A stretch of 64,000 nt of DNA from CAZAPO01 sp044841755 (GTDB taxonomy: Bacteria; Bacteroidota; Bacteroidia; Flavobacteriales; Flavobacteriaceae). The translations under genes and the position numbers were made by a program. The notes below the pieces were generated by a model, which was not told the origin of the DNA, ran no database searches, and worked only from the letters and a program-made list of their open reading frames with translations. Shown one piece after another: positions 34,028 to 42,255 of this stretch; within the stretch, counting starts at the first letter, position 1; every line of letters starts with the position of its first letter. The stretch lies in NCBI GenBank assembly GCA_044841755.1, contig JAXOFM010000002.1:372001-436000 (forward strand), given 5' to 3'.

Positions 34028-35452
34028 TTAGTTGTAACTTCTAGGTCCTAAGAAATTTGTGCTTGTTGTTTCAATTAATTTATCGTCTACATAGACACCT
34101 ATTCTCAAAGTATTTCTATCTCCAGATAATTGTGTGTTGTTTATTTCTATAAATAAAGTTCCTTCAGCAATACCTTGAGCAGGAACATTAAAGGTTGATT
34201 TTGTCGAAACCAGTTTAATGTCGCCTTCATGAGATATTAGTTTAAAACTTGCATCATCAATACTCTTTGTTGTTTTATTGACAACTTTATAAGTAAAGAC
34301 ATTGCTAATCACATTGTTGTCTTTTCGCTCGTATAATTGGCCTCTTATCTTTAATATATTGGCTTCAACATCATTTCTTAAGAATAACATACCAATAAGT
34401 ACTCCAATTAGTATAGCTAATACACCAATATAGCCCTTTACTCGAGCTGTTAATTTAAATTTAGTTTTTTTCTCTATATTATCTTCACTAGTATATCGTA
34501 TCAATCCTTTTGGGAGATTGATCTTATCCATAATGGTATCACACTCGTCTATACAAGCAGTACAGTTAACACATTCTAACTGCGTTCCATTTCTTATGTC
34601 TATCCCTGTAGGACAAACATGTACACACTGAAAACAATCTATGCAATCACCATGACCTAATGCTGCTCTGTCTTCATTCTTTCTGAATTTTTTTCTTCCG
34701 CTTTCTCCTTCACCACGTTTATGATCGTAAGCAACAACAATAGATTTGTTATCCAGAAGCACTCCTTGTAATCTACCGTAAGGACAGGCAATTACACATA
34801 CTTGCTCTCTAAACCAAGCAAAAACAAAGTAGAAAACTCCTGTAAAAATTATAAGTGGAATTAATGTGTTAAGATGTTGAAAAGGACCATCGGTGATATA
34901 TTGCAACAAGCGATCACTTCCTATTAAATAAGCTAAGAAGATGTTTGCAATGAAGAATGAAATAATTAGGAATATAATTAATTTCAGGCCTCGTTTTCTA
35001 ATCTTTTCAGCTGTCCATGGTTGTTTGCTTAATCGTATTTGCTTACCACGATCTCCTTCAATCCAATATTCAATTCTGCGGAAAACCATTTCCATAAAAA
35101 TGGTTTGAGGGCAAATCCAACCACAAAACAATCTACCAAATACAACTGTAAAAAGTGTAATGAAAATTACACCAATAATCATCGAGATAACAAACAAATG
35201 AAAGTCTTGTGGCCAAAAAGGAAAACCAAAAATATTAAAACGACGCTCCAGTATGTTGAACATTAAAAACTGATTACCATCAATTTTTATAAATGGAGAG
35301 GCAAATAGAAAAGCTAACAGAAAATAGCTTACATATTTACGATAATCGTAATACTTTCCTTTTGGTTTCTTTGGAAACACCCAAGCACGTTTACCTTCTT
35401 CGGTAATAGTACCAATAGAATCTCTAAATTTTTCGTTTTCAGGTGTTTCCAA
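34028..35452 (-). CDS. ccoG: cbb3 oxidase accessory ferredoxin-like protein CcoG/FixG
   Basis: A 474-residue membrane protein involved in copper delivery or reduction during cbb3 oxidase assembly. It has about five membrane helices, a membrane FeS motif region (RLFCGWICPQTIFMEMVFRR and CVIACPYGRLQG), and two 4Fe-4S motifs (CIDCFQCVHVCPTGIDIRNG and CVNCTACIDECD). A C-terminal Ig-like domain (about residues 355-474) follows a last helix. It is full length and 21 bases after ccoP. Confidence 0.93.
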   Translation of the reverse strand: METPENEKFRDSIGTITEEGKRAWVFPKKPKGKYYDYRKYVSYFLLAFLFASPFIKIDGNQFLMFNILERRFNIFGFPFWPQDFHLFVISMIIGVIFITLFTVVFGRLFCGWICPQTIFMEMVFRRIEYWIEGDRGKQIRLSKQPWTAEKIRKRGLKLIIFLIISFFIANIFLAYLIGSDRLLQYITDGPFQHLNTLIPLIIFTGVFYFVFAWFREQVCVIACPYGRLQGVLLDNKSIVVAYDHKRGEGESGRKKFRKNEDRAALGHGDCIDCFQCVHVCPTGIDIRNGTQLECVNCTACIDECDTIMDKINLPKGLIRYTSEDNIEKKTKFKLTARVKGYIGVLAILIGVLIGMLFLRNDVEANILKIRGQLYERKDNNVISNVFTYKVVNKTTKSIDDASFKLISHEGDIKLVSTKSTFNVPAQGIAEGTLFIEINNTQLSGDRNTLRIGVYVDDKLIETTSTNFLGPRSYN

Positions 35453-35473
35453 AACTTATGTTGTTTGAAAATA

Positions 35474-36412
35474 TTACTCTTCTGTTGATTCTACTTCTGT
35501 AGTGTCTTCTTCATTTGCTTCATCAATTGAAGGAGCATCTGGATCTACCCAAATTTCACCTTCAGGAGCTTTTGGTGCTGCCGGAGTAGTTCCTTGAAGT
35601 GTTAATACGTAGCTCGCTACCTGAGCCATTTCAAGAGGTTTCAACTGTAGTTTCCAAGGAACCATTCCTTTTCCGTCACGACCACCTTCAGAAATGGTAC
35701 GGAACACATTTTTAATTCCACCACCTAAGATCCAGTATTCGTCAGTCATGTTAGGCCCTATACTACCTCCACCATCTGGCAAGTGACAAATGGCACATTT
35801 TGTATCCCAAATAGCTTTACCAGCACTTAGGTCTGAAGCATTTGTCAGAAATTCTACAGTGTTTATATCAACTAAGTTTTTAGCAGTCTTCTTGTATTCT
35901 TCAACAGCAGCTTTTGCTTCAGCCATTTCGGTTTCAAACTCAGTTAATTGAGAAGGACCGTCAAAAACATGATATCTTACCAAGTATACCACAGCAAAAA
36001 TAATGGTGATATAAAAACCATATAACCACCAAGGAGGAAGGTTATTATCAAGTTCTTTTATACCATCATAATTGTGATCTAAGATAATTTCTCTTTCTTC
36101 TTCAATAGCCTTAGAATCGGTCATTTTAGCATACATTCTTTTCCACCATGTAAACTTGTAACCTTTTTCTTTTGCTGCTATATATCTTGCTCTTGCATCT
36201 TCATCCATGCGATGCATCATTACATTTTCGAGTGCTCCAATAATAGCCTCTATGGCTATTAATATCAATAATACAAGGAACAGGAACAGTGATACTGCAG
36301 GGTATTCTATAAACGCTGGTTTATCGCCAGAATCTACCATGTATTCTACAATTCCGAAGATGATAAAAAACACCACCGGAACTCTTATATATGAAGGGAT
36401 TATATTTTTCAT
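35474..36412 (-). CDS. ccoP: cbb3 oxidase cytochrome c subunit CcoP (one heme site)
   Basis: A 312-residue membrane cytochrome. An N-terminal helix pair (about 9-60), a cytosolic basic segment (YKFTWWKRMYAKMTD), the CcoP motif NNLPPWWLYGFYITIIF and a helix precede a periplasmic cytochrome c domain with CAICH (about residue 210) and the axial Met in KGMVPWK. Only one CxxCH is present, whereas most proteobacterial CcoP proteins have two heme c domains. An acidic, proline-rich tail follows. The first base group of its reading frame overlaps the end of ccoQ by four bases (36409-36412). Confidence 0.9.
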   Translation of the reverse strand: MKNIIPSYIRVPVVFFIIFGIVEYMVDSGDKPAFIEYPAVSLFLFLVLLILIAIEAIIGALENVMMHRMDEDARARYIAAKEKGYKFTWWKRMYAKMTDSKAIEEEREIILDHNYDGIKELDNNLPPWWLYGFYITIIFAVVYLVRYHVFDGPSQLTEFETEMAEAKAAVEEYKKTAKNLVDINTVEFLTNASDLSAGKAIWDTKCAICHLPDGGGSIGPNMTDEYWILGGGIKNVFRTISEGGRDGKGMVPWKLQLKPLEMAQVASYVLTLQGTTPAAPKAPEGEIWVDPDAPSIDEANEEDTTEVESTEE

Positions 36413-36594
36413 AATGTGTCGTTGTTTTGGTTGTCTAAAGGAATATTACTAACAGTTTCTATGTACTCTTTTTTAGCGGTGAAAACCCACCAAAAGAGAA
36501 CCACAAAGAAGGTAAAAAATATGAGCAAAGAGATAATAGGATAGATCTCTATCCCAGTAATACTCTCCATATGTTCTTTAATAAACTTTAACAT
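36409..36594 (-). CDS. ccoQ: cbb3 oxidase small subunit CcoQ/FixQ
   Basis: A 61-residue protein with one membrane helix (about 17-41; IYPIISLLIFFTFFVVLFWW) followed by the aromatic/charged FTAKKEYIE segment typical of CcoQ. It lies between ccoNO (17 bases) and ccoP (four-base overlap), the normal place for this subunit, which stabilises the oxidase. Confidence 0.85.
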   Translation of the reverse strand: MLKFIKEHMESITGIEIYPIISLLIFFTFFVVLFWWVFTAKKEYIETVSNIPLDNQNNDTL

Positions 36595-36611
36595 GATTCT
36601 TTATGGTTTAA

Positions 36612-38786
36612 TTATTCTTGAACTGTACTTACTTTAATATCTGTTCCTAATCGCTGTAAGTAAGCAATTAAAGCAACAATCTCTCTATTATGAATTTCTA
36701 CATAATTATCACCATTTGCAGCTTTGTCTTCAGCAAATGAAGTGGCAAGGTCAGGATCTTGGTTTAGGTTTGCTTCAATCTGCATACCTTGATCCAACAT
36801 ACTTTGTTGCGCATTAGCAATATCTTCTTCAGTATATGGAACCCCTAGTGTTACCATAACTTCCATTTTCTTCTCTGTTTGAGATTTGTCTAACTCATCA
36901 TGAATAATCCATTGATATCTAGGCATAATGGAATTTTCCTCTATGTCTTGCGGATCATACATATGTTTGAAGTGCCATATGTCATTATATTTTTGACCAA
37001 CTCTATGTAAGTCTGGTCCTGTACGTTTACTTCCCCATAAGAATGGATGATCATAAACATATTCACCTGCTTTAGAGTATTCTCCATAACGCTCTACCTC
37101 ACTTCTAAATGGACGAATCATTTGTGAGTGACAAGTATAACATCCTTCACGTATATAAATATCTCGTCCTTCTAACTCAAGAGGTGTATATGGTTGTACA
37201 CTAGAAATAGTTGGGATATTAGATTTTACCATTATGGTTGGAATAATTTGAACAATACCACCAATTAAAATAGTAACTGTAGCAAGAATAGTTAGTTGTA
37301 CAGGGCGTCTTTCAATCCAAGTGTGCCATCCTTCTCCAGCTTGACGTTTCTTAGATACTCTTGTTAATGCTGGAGCTTCAGCCAATTCGTCTTCTACCTT
37401 ACTACCTTGTTTAATAGTAACAATAATATTGTAACACATAATTAACAGACCAGCAAGGAATAGTGTACCACCTATAGCACGCATCCAGTACATTGGCATA
37501 ATCTCGGTAACAGTTTCAAGGAAGTTACCATAAACTAAAGTACCGTCTGGATTAAATTGCTTCCACATACTAGCTTGTGTAAATCCAGCTACGTACATTG
37601 GTAATGCATAAATAATGATACCCAGTGTTCCTATCCAGAAGTGTAAGTTTGCCAGTCCAATGGAAAACAGCCTAGTTTTAAACATTTTAGGTACTAAGAA
37701 ATATATCATACCGAATGTTAAGAAACCGTTCCAAGCCAAAGCACCAACGTGAACATGAGCAATAATCCAATCTGTATAATGAGCAATTGCGTTTACGTTT
37801 TTAAGCGATAGCGTAGGACCTTCAAAAGTTGCCATACCATAACCAGTAATTGCAACTACCATGAACTTTAAAACAGGGTCCGTTCGTACTTTGTCCCAAG
37901 CGCCGCGAAGGGTTAACAAACCATTTATCATACCACCCCAAGAAGGCATTAATAACATTACAGAGAATGTTACTCCTAGATTTTGAGCCCAATCAGGAAG
38001 TGCCGTGTATAATAAGTGGTGAGGACCAGCCCAAATGTATATAAATATTAATGACCAGAAGTGAACAATAGATAATCTATAAGAATAAACAGGTCTGTTT
38101 GCCGCCTTAGGAACAAAGTAATACATAAGACCTAAGAAAGGTGTCGTCAAGAAGAATGCTACTGCATTATGACCATACCACCACTGCACCAGAGCATCTT
38201 GAACACCTGCATAAACAGAATAACTTTTGAGAGCACTTACTGGTAGTTCTAAACTATTGAAAATGTGTAATACTGCAACAGTTACAAATGTTGCGAGGTA
38301 GAACCAGATAGCAACATATAAATGGCGTTGTCTTCTTTTTAAAATGGTTCCAATTAAGTTCCACCCGAAGACAACCCAAACTATAGCAATAGCAATATCT
38401 ATTGGCCATTCCAGTTCAGCATATTCTTTAGATGTTGAAATACCTAAAGGTAAGGTAATAGCAGCAGCTACAATTATTAATTGCCAGCCCCAGAAATTAA
38501 TTTTACTTAAGAGGTCGCTAAACATTCTAGCCTTAAGTAATCGCTGCGAGGAATAATAAACCCCAGCAAAAGTGGCATTACCCACAAATGCAAAAATCAC
38601 AGCATTGGTATGTAATGGCCTTAATCTACCAAAGCTCAGCCAGGAAATACCATCAGTTAAGTTCGGGAACATAAACATAAAGGCTAGGATCAACCCAACC
38701 AACATACCTACAACTCCCCAAAGCATGGTGGCATAGATAAAATTCTTAACGATTTTGTTATCGTAATGAAATTGTTGCATTTCCAT
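36612..38786 (-). CDS. ccoN: Fused cbb3 cytochrome c oxidase subunits I and II (CcoNO)
   Basis: A 724-residue fusion. Residues 1 to about 480 are CcoN, the proton-pumping catalytic subunit with 12 helices: low-spin heme His in RPLHTNAVIF, CuB ligands in WWYGHNAVAFF and WAGPHHLLYT, and the heme pair in IAHVHVGALAWNGF. After a linker (about 480-505) comes CcoO, with one membrane helix, EGCYTCHSQMIRPF (heme c, about residues 547-553) and a C-terminal helical part. It catalyses oxygen reduction at very low oxygen. CcoN-CcoO fusions are known in Bacteroidota. It is preceded by ccoS (33 bases). Confidence 0.95.
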   Translation of the reverse strand: MEMQQFHYDNKIVKNFIYATMLWGVVGMLVGLILAFMFMFPNLTDGISWLSFGRLRPLHTNAVIFAFVGNATFAGVYYSSQRLLKARMFSDLLSKINFWGWQLIIVAAAITLPLGISTSKEYAELEWPIDIAIAIVWVVFGWNLIGTILKRRQRHLYVAIWFYLATFVTVAVLHIFNSLELPVSALKSYSVYAGVQDALVQWWYGHNAVAFFLTTPFLGLMYYFVPKAANRPVYSYRLSIVHFWSLIFIYIWAGPHHLLYTALPDWAQNLGVTFSVMLLMPSWGGMINGLLTLRGAWDKVRTDPVLKFMVVAITGYGMATFEGPTLSLKNVNAIAHYTDWIIAHVHVGALAWNGFLTFGMIYFLVPKMFKTRLFSIGLANLHFWIGTLGIIIYALPMYVAGFTQASMWKQFNPDGTLVYGNFLETVTEIMPMYWMRAIGGTLFLAGLLIMCYNIIVTIKQGSKVEDELAEAPALTRVSKKRQAGEGWHTWIERRPVQLTILATVTILIGGIVQIIPTIMVKSNIPTISSVQPYTPLELEGRDIYIREGCYTCHSQMIRPFRSEVERYGEYSKAGEYVYDHPFLWGSKRTGPDLHRVGQKYNDIWHFKHMYDPQDIEENSIMPRYQWIIHDELDKSQTEKKMEVMVTLGVPYTEEDIANAQQSMLDQGMQIEANLNQDPDLATSFAEDKAANGDNYVEIHNREIVALIAYLQRLGTDIKVSTVQE

Positions 38787-38819
38787 AGTTATACGTGTTA
38801 ATCTTATATTTGGTTAGTA

Positions 38820-38984
38820 CTATTTTTTGGTTTTCTCTTTTACAATTTCGTCCTCGAAAAGCATTCTTACAGAATGTGTATATGAATCGTCATACTGCCC
38901 TTTCTTTACTGCAAAAACAAAAGCAATAAAGAAAGCCACAGCAACAATAATGCTGATAGCTAATAAAACATAGATAACGCTCAT
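38820..38984 (-). CDS. ccoS: cbb3 oxidase assembly protein CcoS
   Basis: A 54-residue ORF, translated by hand on the minus strand: MSVIYVLLAISIIVAVAFFI begins a single membrane helix, followed by KKGQYDDSYTHSVRML and FEDEIVKEKTKK. The pattern (short helix, then GQYDD...R.L.DD/E) is the CcoS family signature. CcoS is needed for heme/copper insertion into the oxidase. It sits between ccoI (81 bases) and ccoNO (33 bases) and is the first gene behind the FNR-like site at 39034. Confidence 0.9.
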   Translation of the reverse strand: MSVIYVLLAISIIVAVAFFIAFVFAVKKGQYDDSYTHSVRMLFEDEIVKEKTKK

Positions 38985-39003
38985 ACCTTATGAATTAATG
39001 GTT

Positions 39004-39047
39004 CAAAAATAATTGTGTAATGCATAGTAAAAAATGACAATTATCAT
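39004..39047 (-). promoter_or_regulatory. FNR-like site and promoter of the ccoS-ccoNOQPGH operon
   Basis: The palindrome ATGACAATTATCAT (39034-39047, plus-strand reading) has its centre 29.5 bases before a perfect minus-strand -7 box TATTTTTG (39011-39004). The ccoS start follows 19 bases after the box. The spacing is identical to that at hemN and ccoI, so this is a likely class II FNR-type promoter. It also shows that the oxidase operon has its own promoter, independent of ccoI. Confidence 0.78.
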
Positions 39048-39065
39048 ATTTAATCAATTTTGCAA

Positions 39066-41441
39066 TCATTTCAATTCTCTACCTAAAATGTTGGTTGCAA
39101 TTGTGGTAAAGGTCACAATACTTATAGAGCTTAAAGGCATTAAAATTGCAGCTATAACAGGTGCTAGCTGTCCAGTTACTGCGAAATATAGTCCAATAAC
39201 ATTATATAAAAATGATAGCACGAAGCTGCATTTAATAATCTTAATAGCAGATTTTGAGGCGTTTATATAATCATATAATTGATTAAATTTTGTTGCATCA
39301 AGAATAGCATCACATGCCGGTGAAAAAACATTCACGTTTTCTGATATAGCAATACCAACATTGCTTTGTGCTAATGCACCAGCATCATTTAGCCCATCAC
39401 CAACCATAAGTACATTTGCGCCCTCCGATTGATGATGTTTTATATATTCAAGTTTGTCATCTGGTTTCTGATTAAAAAGTAACTTGGTTTTCGATGGAAG
39501 TAATTTTTTAAGGTTGTCTTTTTCACCATCATTATCTCCTGAAATTACTGCCAGATCATATTCAGTTTTTAGATTATTGAATAGTTTTGACAAACCTTTT
39601 CGGTAGGCGTTGTAAAAAGTAAATTTGCCTTTGTACTTGTTGTCAGTACTTATATGTACAGCCGTATTAACTGAAGTTGCTTTTGCTTGATAACCAACGA
39701 ATGGAGCAGAACCAACTTTGATTTGTTTAGAATTGAACTCTGCCTCAATACCTTTTCCTAAATGCTCCTTGTAACTATCAAGAGTAATAATGTTGTATTG
39801 GTCTAAAACATCATATAAAGCCCTACTTAATGGATGATTAGAACCACGAAGTGTACTTTTTAATAAAGCTTCTTCTTCTGTTGTTAAGTTAGTTCCTTCA
39901 TAGGTGATTCTAGAATCATTATTAGCTGTAATAGTACCAGTTTTGTCAAAAATTATGGTATTAATTTTTGCAAGCTGTTCAATTACACTTGCATTCTTTA
40001 GGTAGAATTTTTTCTTTCCCAAAATACGAAGTAAGTTACCTAGAGTAAATGGAGCAGATAGCGCAATAGCACATGGACAAGCAATAATCAACACGGCAGT
40101 GAATACATTTAATGCTTTAGTGGAATCATTTATTAACCAAAAGGAAGTGGAAACAATTGCAATTAACAAAACCACCAATGTAAAATGTTTACTTATACGG
40201 TTTGTAAGTGTTGTAAAAGCATCTTTTTTATCAATTTTAAATACGTCGTTACTCCAAAGCTGAGTGAGATAGCTTTGTTCAACCGACTTTAATACTTCAA
40301 TTTCAATTACACCGTTAAGCTGTTTTCCGCCAGCAAATAGTTTATCACCTGATTTTTTTGAAAGAGGATCAGATTCACCTGTAACAAAACTGTAATCAAT
40401 ACGTGCATTACCTTTTATTAAAATGCAATCAACAGGAATGAGCTCTTCATTTCTAATCAGTAGTCTATCTCCTTTTTTTATGTCATATACTTGAATAGAC
40501 TCTTCATTCCCATCAGAAGAAATCTTAGTTATTCCTATAGGGAAATAAGATTTATAATCTCGCTCAAACGACAGGAAAGCATATGTTTTTTGCTGAAAGA
40601 ATTTACCAAGTAGCAAAAAGAAAACTAGTCCAGTAAGACTATCAAAAAAGCCTGTGCCAATATCCAAGACAATTTCTGTAGTACTTCTTACAAAAAGCAC
40701 AAATATTCCAAGGGCTATAGGAACATCTATGTTTAGTAACTTTGAACGCAAACCTTTGTAAGCAGAAATAAAATAGTCTTGAGCTGCATAAAACACTACA
40801 GGTAGCGAGAATGCGAACATCAACCACCTAAAAACATGCTTATATTGTTCAAGCCAGAAACCCTCAACCTGAAAATATTCTGGAAATGATAAGAACATGA
40901 CGTTACCAAATGCAAAACCAGATATACCTAGTTTATAGATAATTGAACGATCAATTTTCTTCTTACCTGTCTCATAATTTTCAAGACTAATGTATGGTTC
41001 ATACCCTATACTACTTAATAGTTTTACAAGTTGTTTTAAGGTCAGCTTATTTCCATTAAAGGTAATTCTAACCGACTTTTCACCAAAATTTACTAGTGAG
41101 CTATTAATATGAGGCTGCAGTTTGTTAAGGTTTTCCAATACCCAGATGCACGAGCTACAATGAATATGTGGTATATAAAGATTAACAATTTGAACTTTAT
41201 CGTCATTAAACTCCAAAAGCTTATCAACAATTTTAGTGTTATCTAAAAAGTCGTATTTCCCTTCTATTTCTTTTGGAGTTGCACCGGGAGCATCTTGAAG
41301 ATCATAATAGCTAGTAAGGTCATTAGACGAAAAAATCTCGTAGACCGTTTTACAGCCATTGCAACAAAATGACTTATCATCGAATAAAATAAGTGTTGAC
41401 GTAGTATCTAAACCACAGTGGAAACATGAATTTTGTCCCAT
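39066..41441 (-). CDS. ccoI: Copper-translocating P-type ATPase CcoI/FixI
   Basis: A 791-residue P1B ATPase that exports copper for assembly of the cbb3 oxidase. The N-terminus has an extra Cys-rich metal domain (CFHCG, residues 5-9, and CCNGC, about 27-31) typical of CcoI. A heavy-metal-associated domain with CSSCIW (about 93-98), eight membrane helices, CPCAIAL (about 452-458) in helix 6, the phosphorylated Asp in DKTGTI (about 494), and GDGLNDAGAL follow. It is full length, divergent from the FNR-like regulator gene, and its promoter has an FNR-like site. Confidence 0.94.
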   Translation of the reverse strand: MGQNSCFHCGLDTTSTLILFDDKSFCCNGCKTVYEIFSSNDLTSYYDLQDAPGATPKEIEGKYDFLDNTKIVDKLLEFNDDKVQIVNLYIPHIHCSSCIWVLENLNKLQPHINSSLVNFGEKSVRITFNGNKLTLKQLVKLLSSIGYEPYISLENYETGKKKIDRSIIYKLGISGFAFGNVMFLSFPEYFQVEGFWLEQYKHVFRWLMFAFSLPVVFYAAQDYFISAYKGLRSKLLNIDVPIALGIFVLFVRSTTEIVLDIGTGFFDSLTGLVFFLLLGKFFQQKTYAFLSFERDYKSYFPIGITKISSDGNEESIQVYDIKKGDRLLIRNEELIPVDCILIKGNARIDYSFVTGESDPLSKKSGDKLFAGGKQLNGVIEIEVLKSVEQSYLTQLWSNDVFKIDKKDAFTTLTNRISKHFTLVVLLIAIVSTSFWLINDSTKALNVFTAVLIIACPCAIALSAPFTLGNLLRILGKKKFYLKNASVIEQLAKINTIIFDKTGTITANNDSRITYEGTNLTTEEEALLKSTLRGSNHPLSRALYDVLDQYNIITLDSYKEHLGKGIEAEFNSKQIKVGSAPFVGYQAKATSVNTAVHISTDNKYKGKFTFYNAYRKGLSKLFNNLKTEYDLAVISGDNDGEKDNLKKLLPSKTKLLFNQKPDDKLEYIKHHQSEGANVLMVGDGLNDAGALAQSNVGIAISENVNVFSPACDAILDATKFNQLYDYINASKSAIKIIKCSFVLSFLYNVIGLYFAVTGQLAPVIAAILMPLSSISIVTFTTIATNILGRELK

Positions 41442-41464
41442 AAAATTTGCTCAAAAACCTGGAG

Positions 41465-41508
41465 CAAAAATCATAAGTTAAAGTGATCTAAAATATGATT
41501 TATATCAT
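41465..41508 (-). promoter_or_regulatory. FNR-like site and promoter of ccoI
   Basis: ATGATTTATATCAT (41495-41508), a perfect palindrome (ATGAT-N4-ATCAT), has its centre 29.5 bases before the minus-strand -7 box GATTTTTG (41472-41465, one mismatch to TAnnTTTG). The site is shared with the divergent regulator gene. Confidence 0.75.
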
Positions 41509-41516
41509 GTTTTAAT

Positions 41517-41524
41517 TATTTTTG
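41517..41524 (+). promoter_or_regulatory. -7 promoter box of the FNR-like regulator gene
   Basis: TATTTTTG is a perfect TAnnTTTG box 19 bases before the ATG at 41544. The FNR-like palindrome (centre 41501.5) lies only 15.5 bases upstream of it, so it would cover the -33 region. That position suits autorepression rather than activation. Confidence 0.5.
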
Positions 41525-41543
41525 TGTAACTTCAAATTTAAGT

Positions 41544-42221
41544 ATGGGAAAATGTGAACAATGTATCGTTAGACAATTTAATTCTCTTAAATCTTTAACT
41601 AAGGAGGAGCTAGTTAGGATTTCCGGTTGCAAAACATCAAAAGTTATTAAAAAAGGAGCTGTGATCTTTGAAGAAGGAGATTCACTCAACGGTGTTTATT
41701 GTATTAAGGATGGGATTTGTAAACTTACCAAATTAAGTGCCAACGGTAAGGATCAGATTGTGAAATTGGTAGTTAAAGGAGATTTATTAGGTCAACGTTC
41801 TCTTGTGAGCGAAGAGCGAGCAAATTTAAGAGCTACTGCCCTAAATGATATGGAAGTTTGTTTTATTCCAAAATCGGAGATTATTAAAGATCTTCAAACG
41901 AATAATAATTTCACCATGGATGTATTAAAGCACATGGCAGACGATTTAAAGGAGGCCGATGATGTAATTGTAAATATGGCACAAAAGTCAGTTAGACAGC
42001 GATTAGCAGAAGCTTTGATTAGCATTCATAATAATTTTGGAACTAATGCAGATGGAACACTCAGCGTCTTGCTGTCTAGAGAAGATTTTGCAAGTATAGT
42101 TGGTACAGCAACAGAATCTGCTATTAGAGTTTTATCTCAATTTAAAAAGGGAGGACTTATATCAACCTCGGGTAAGCATATTAAAATTGAAGACCTCGAA
42201 GGTTTAAAAAGAATAGAATAA
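41544..42221 (+). CDS. Crp/Fnr-family transcriptional regulator (FNR-like)
   Basis: A 225-residue regulator. The N-terminus has CEQC (Cys4, Cys7) and Cys29, reminiscent of the FNR cluster ligands, though the spacing differs from E. coli FNR; more Cys follow at 53 and 59. The cyclic-nucleotide-binding-like beta roll is about residues 30-120 (GAVIFEEGDSLNGVYCIKDG). A long dimer helix and a winged HTH follow (about 150-225). In the recognition helix (TATESAIRVLSQF) the Glu and Arg that in FNR contact the TGA bases are present, the FNR Ser is Ile. This agrees with the TGA palindromes at hemN, ccoI and ccoS, which it probably controls. Confidence 0.88.
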   Translation: MGKCEQCIVRQFNSLKSLTKEELVRISGCKTSKVIKKGAVIFEEGDSLNGVYCIKDGICKLTKLSANGKDQIVKLVVKGDLLGQRSLVSEERANLRATALNDMEVCFIPKSEIIKDLQTNNNFTMDVLKHMADDLKEADDVIVNMAQKSVRQRLAEALISIHNNFGTNADGTLSVLLSREDFASIVGTATESAIRVLSQFKKGGLISTSGKHIKIEDLEGLKRIE

Positions 42222-42225
42222 AAAA

Positions 42226-42248
42226 GGCGCTCAATGAGCGCCTTTTTT
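42226..42248. terminator. Bidirectional terminator
   Basis: GGCGCTC / GAGCGCC stem with AAT loop, preceded by five A and followed by six T. It lies between the convergent FNR-like regulator and VPS10/BNR genes and can work on both strands. Confidence 0.92.
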
Positions 42249-42255
42249 ATTCTTA

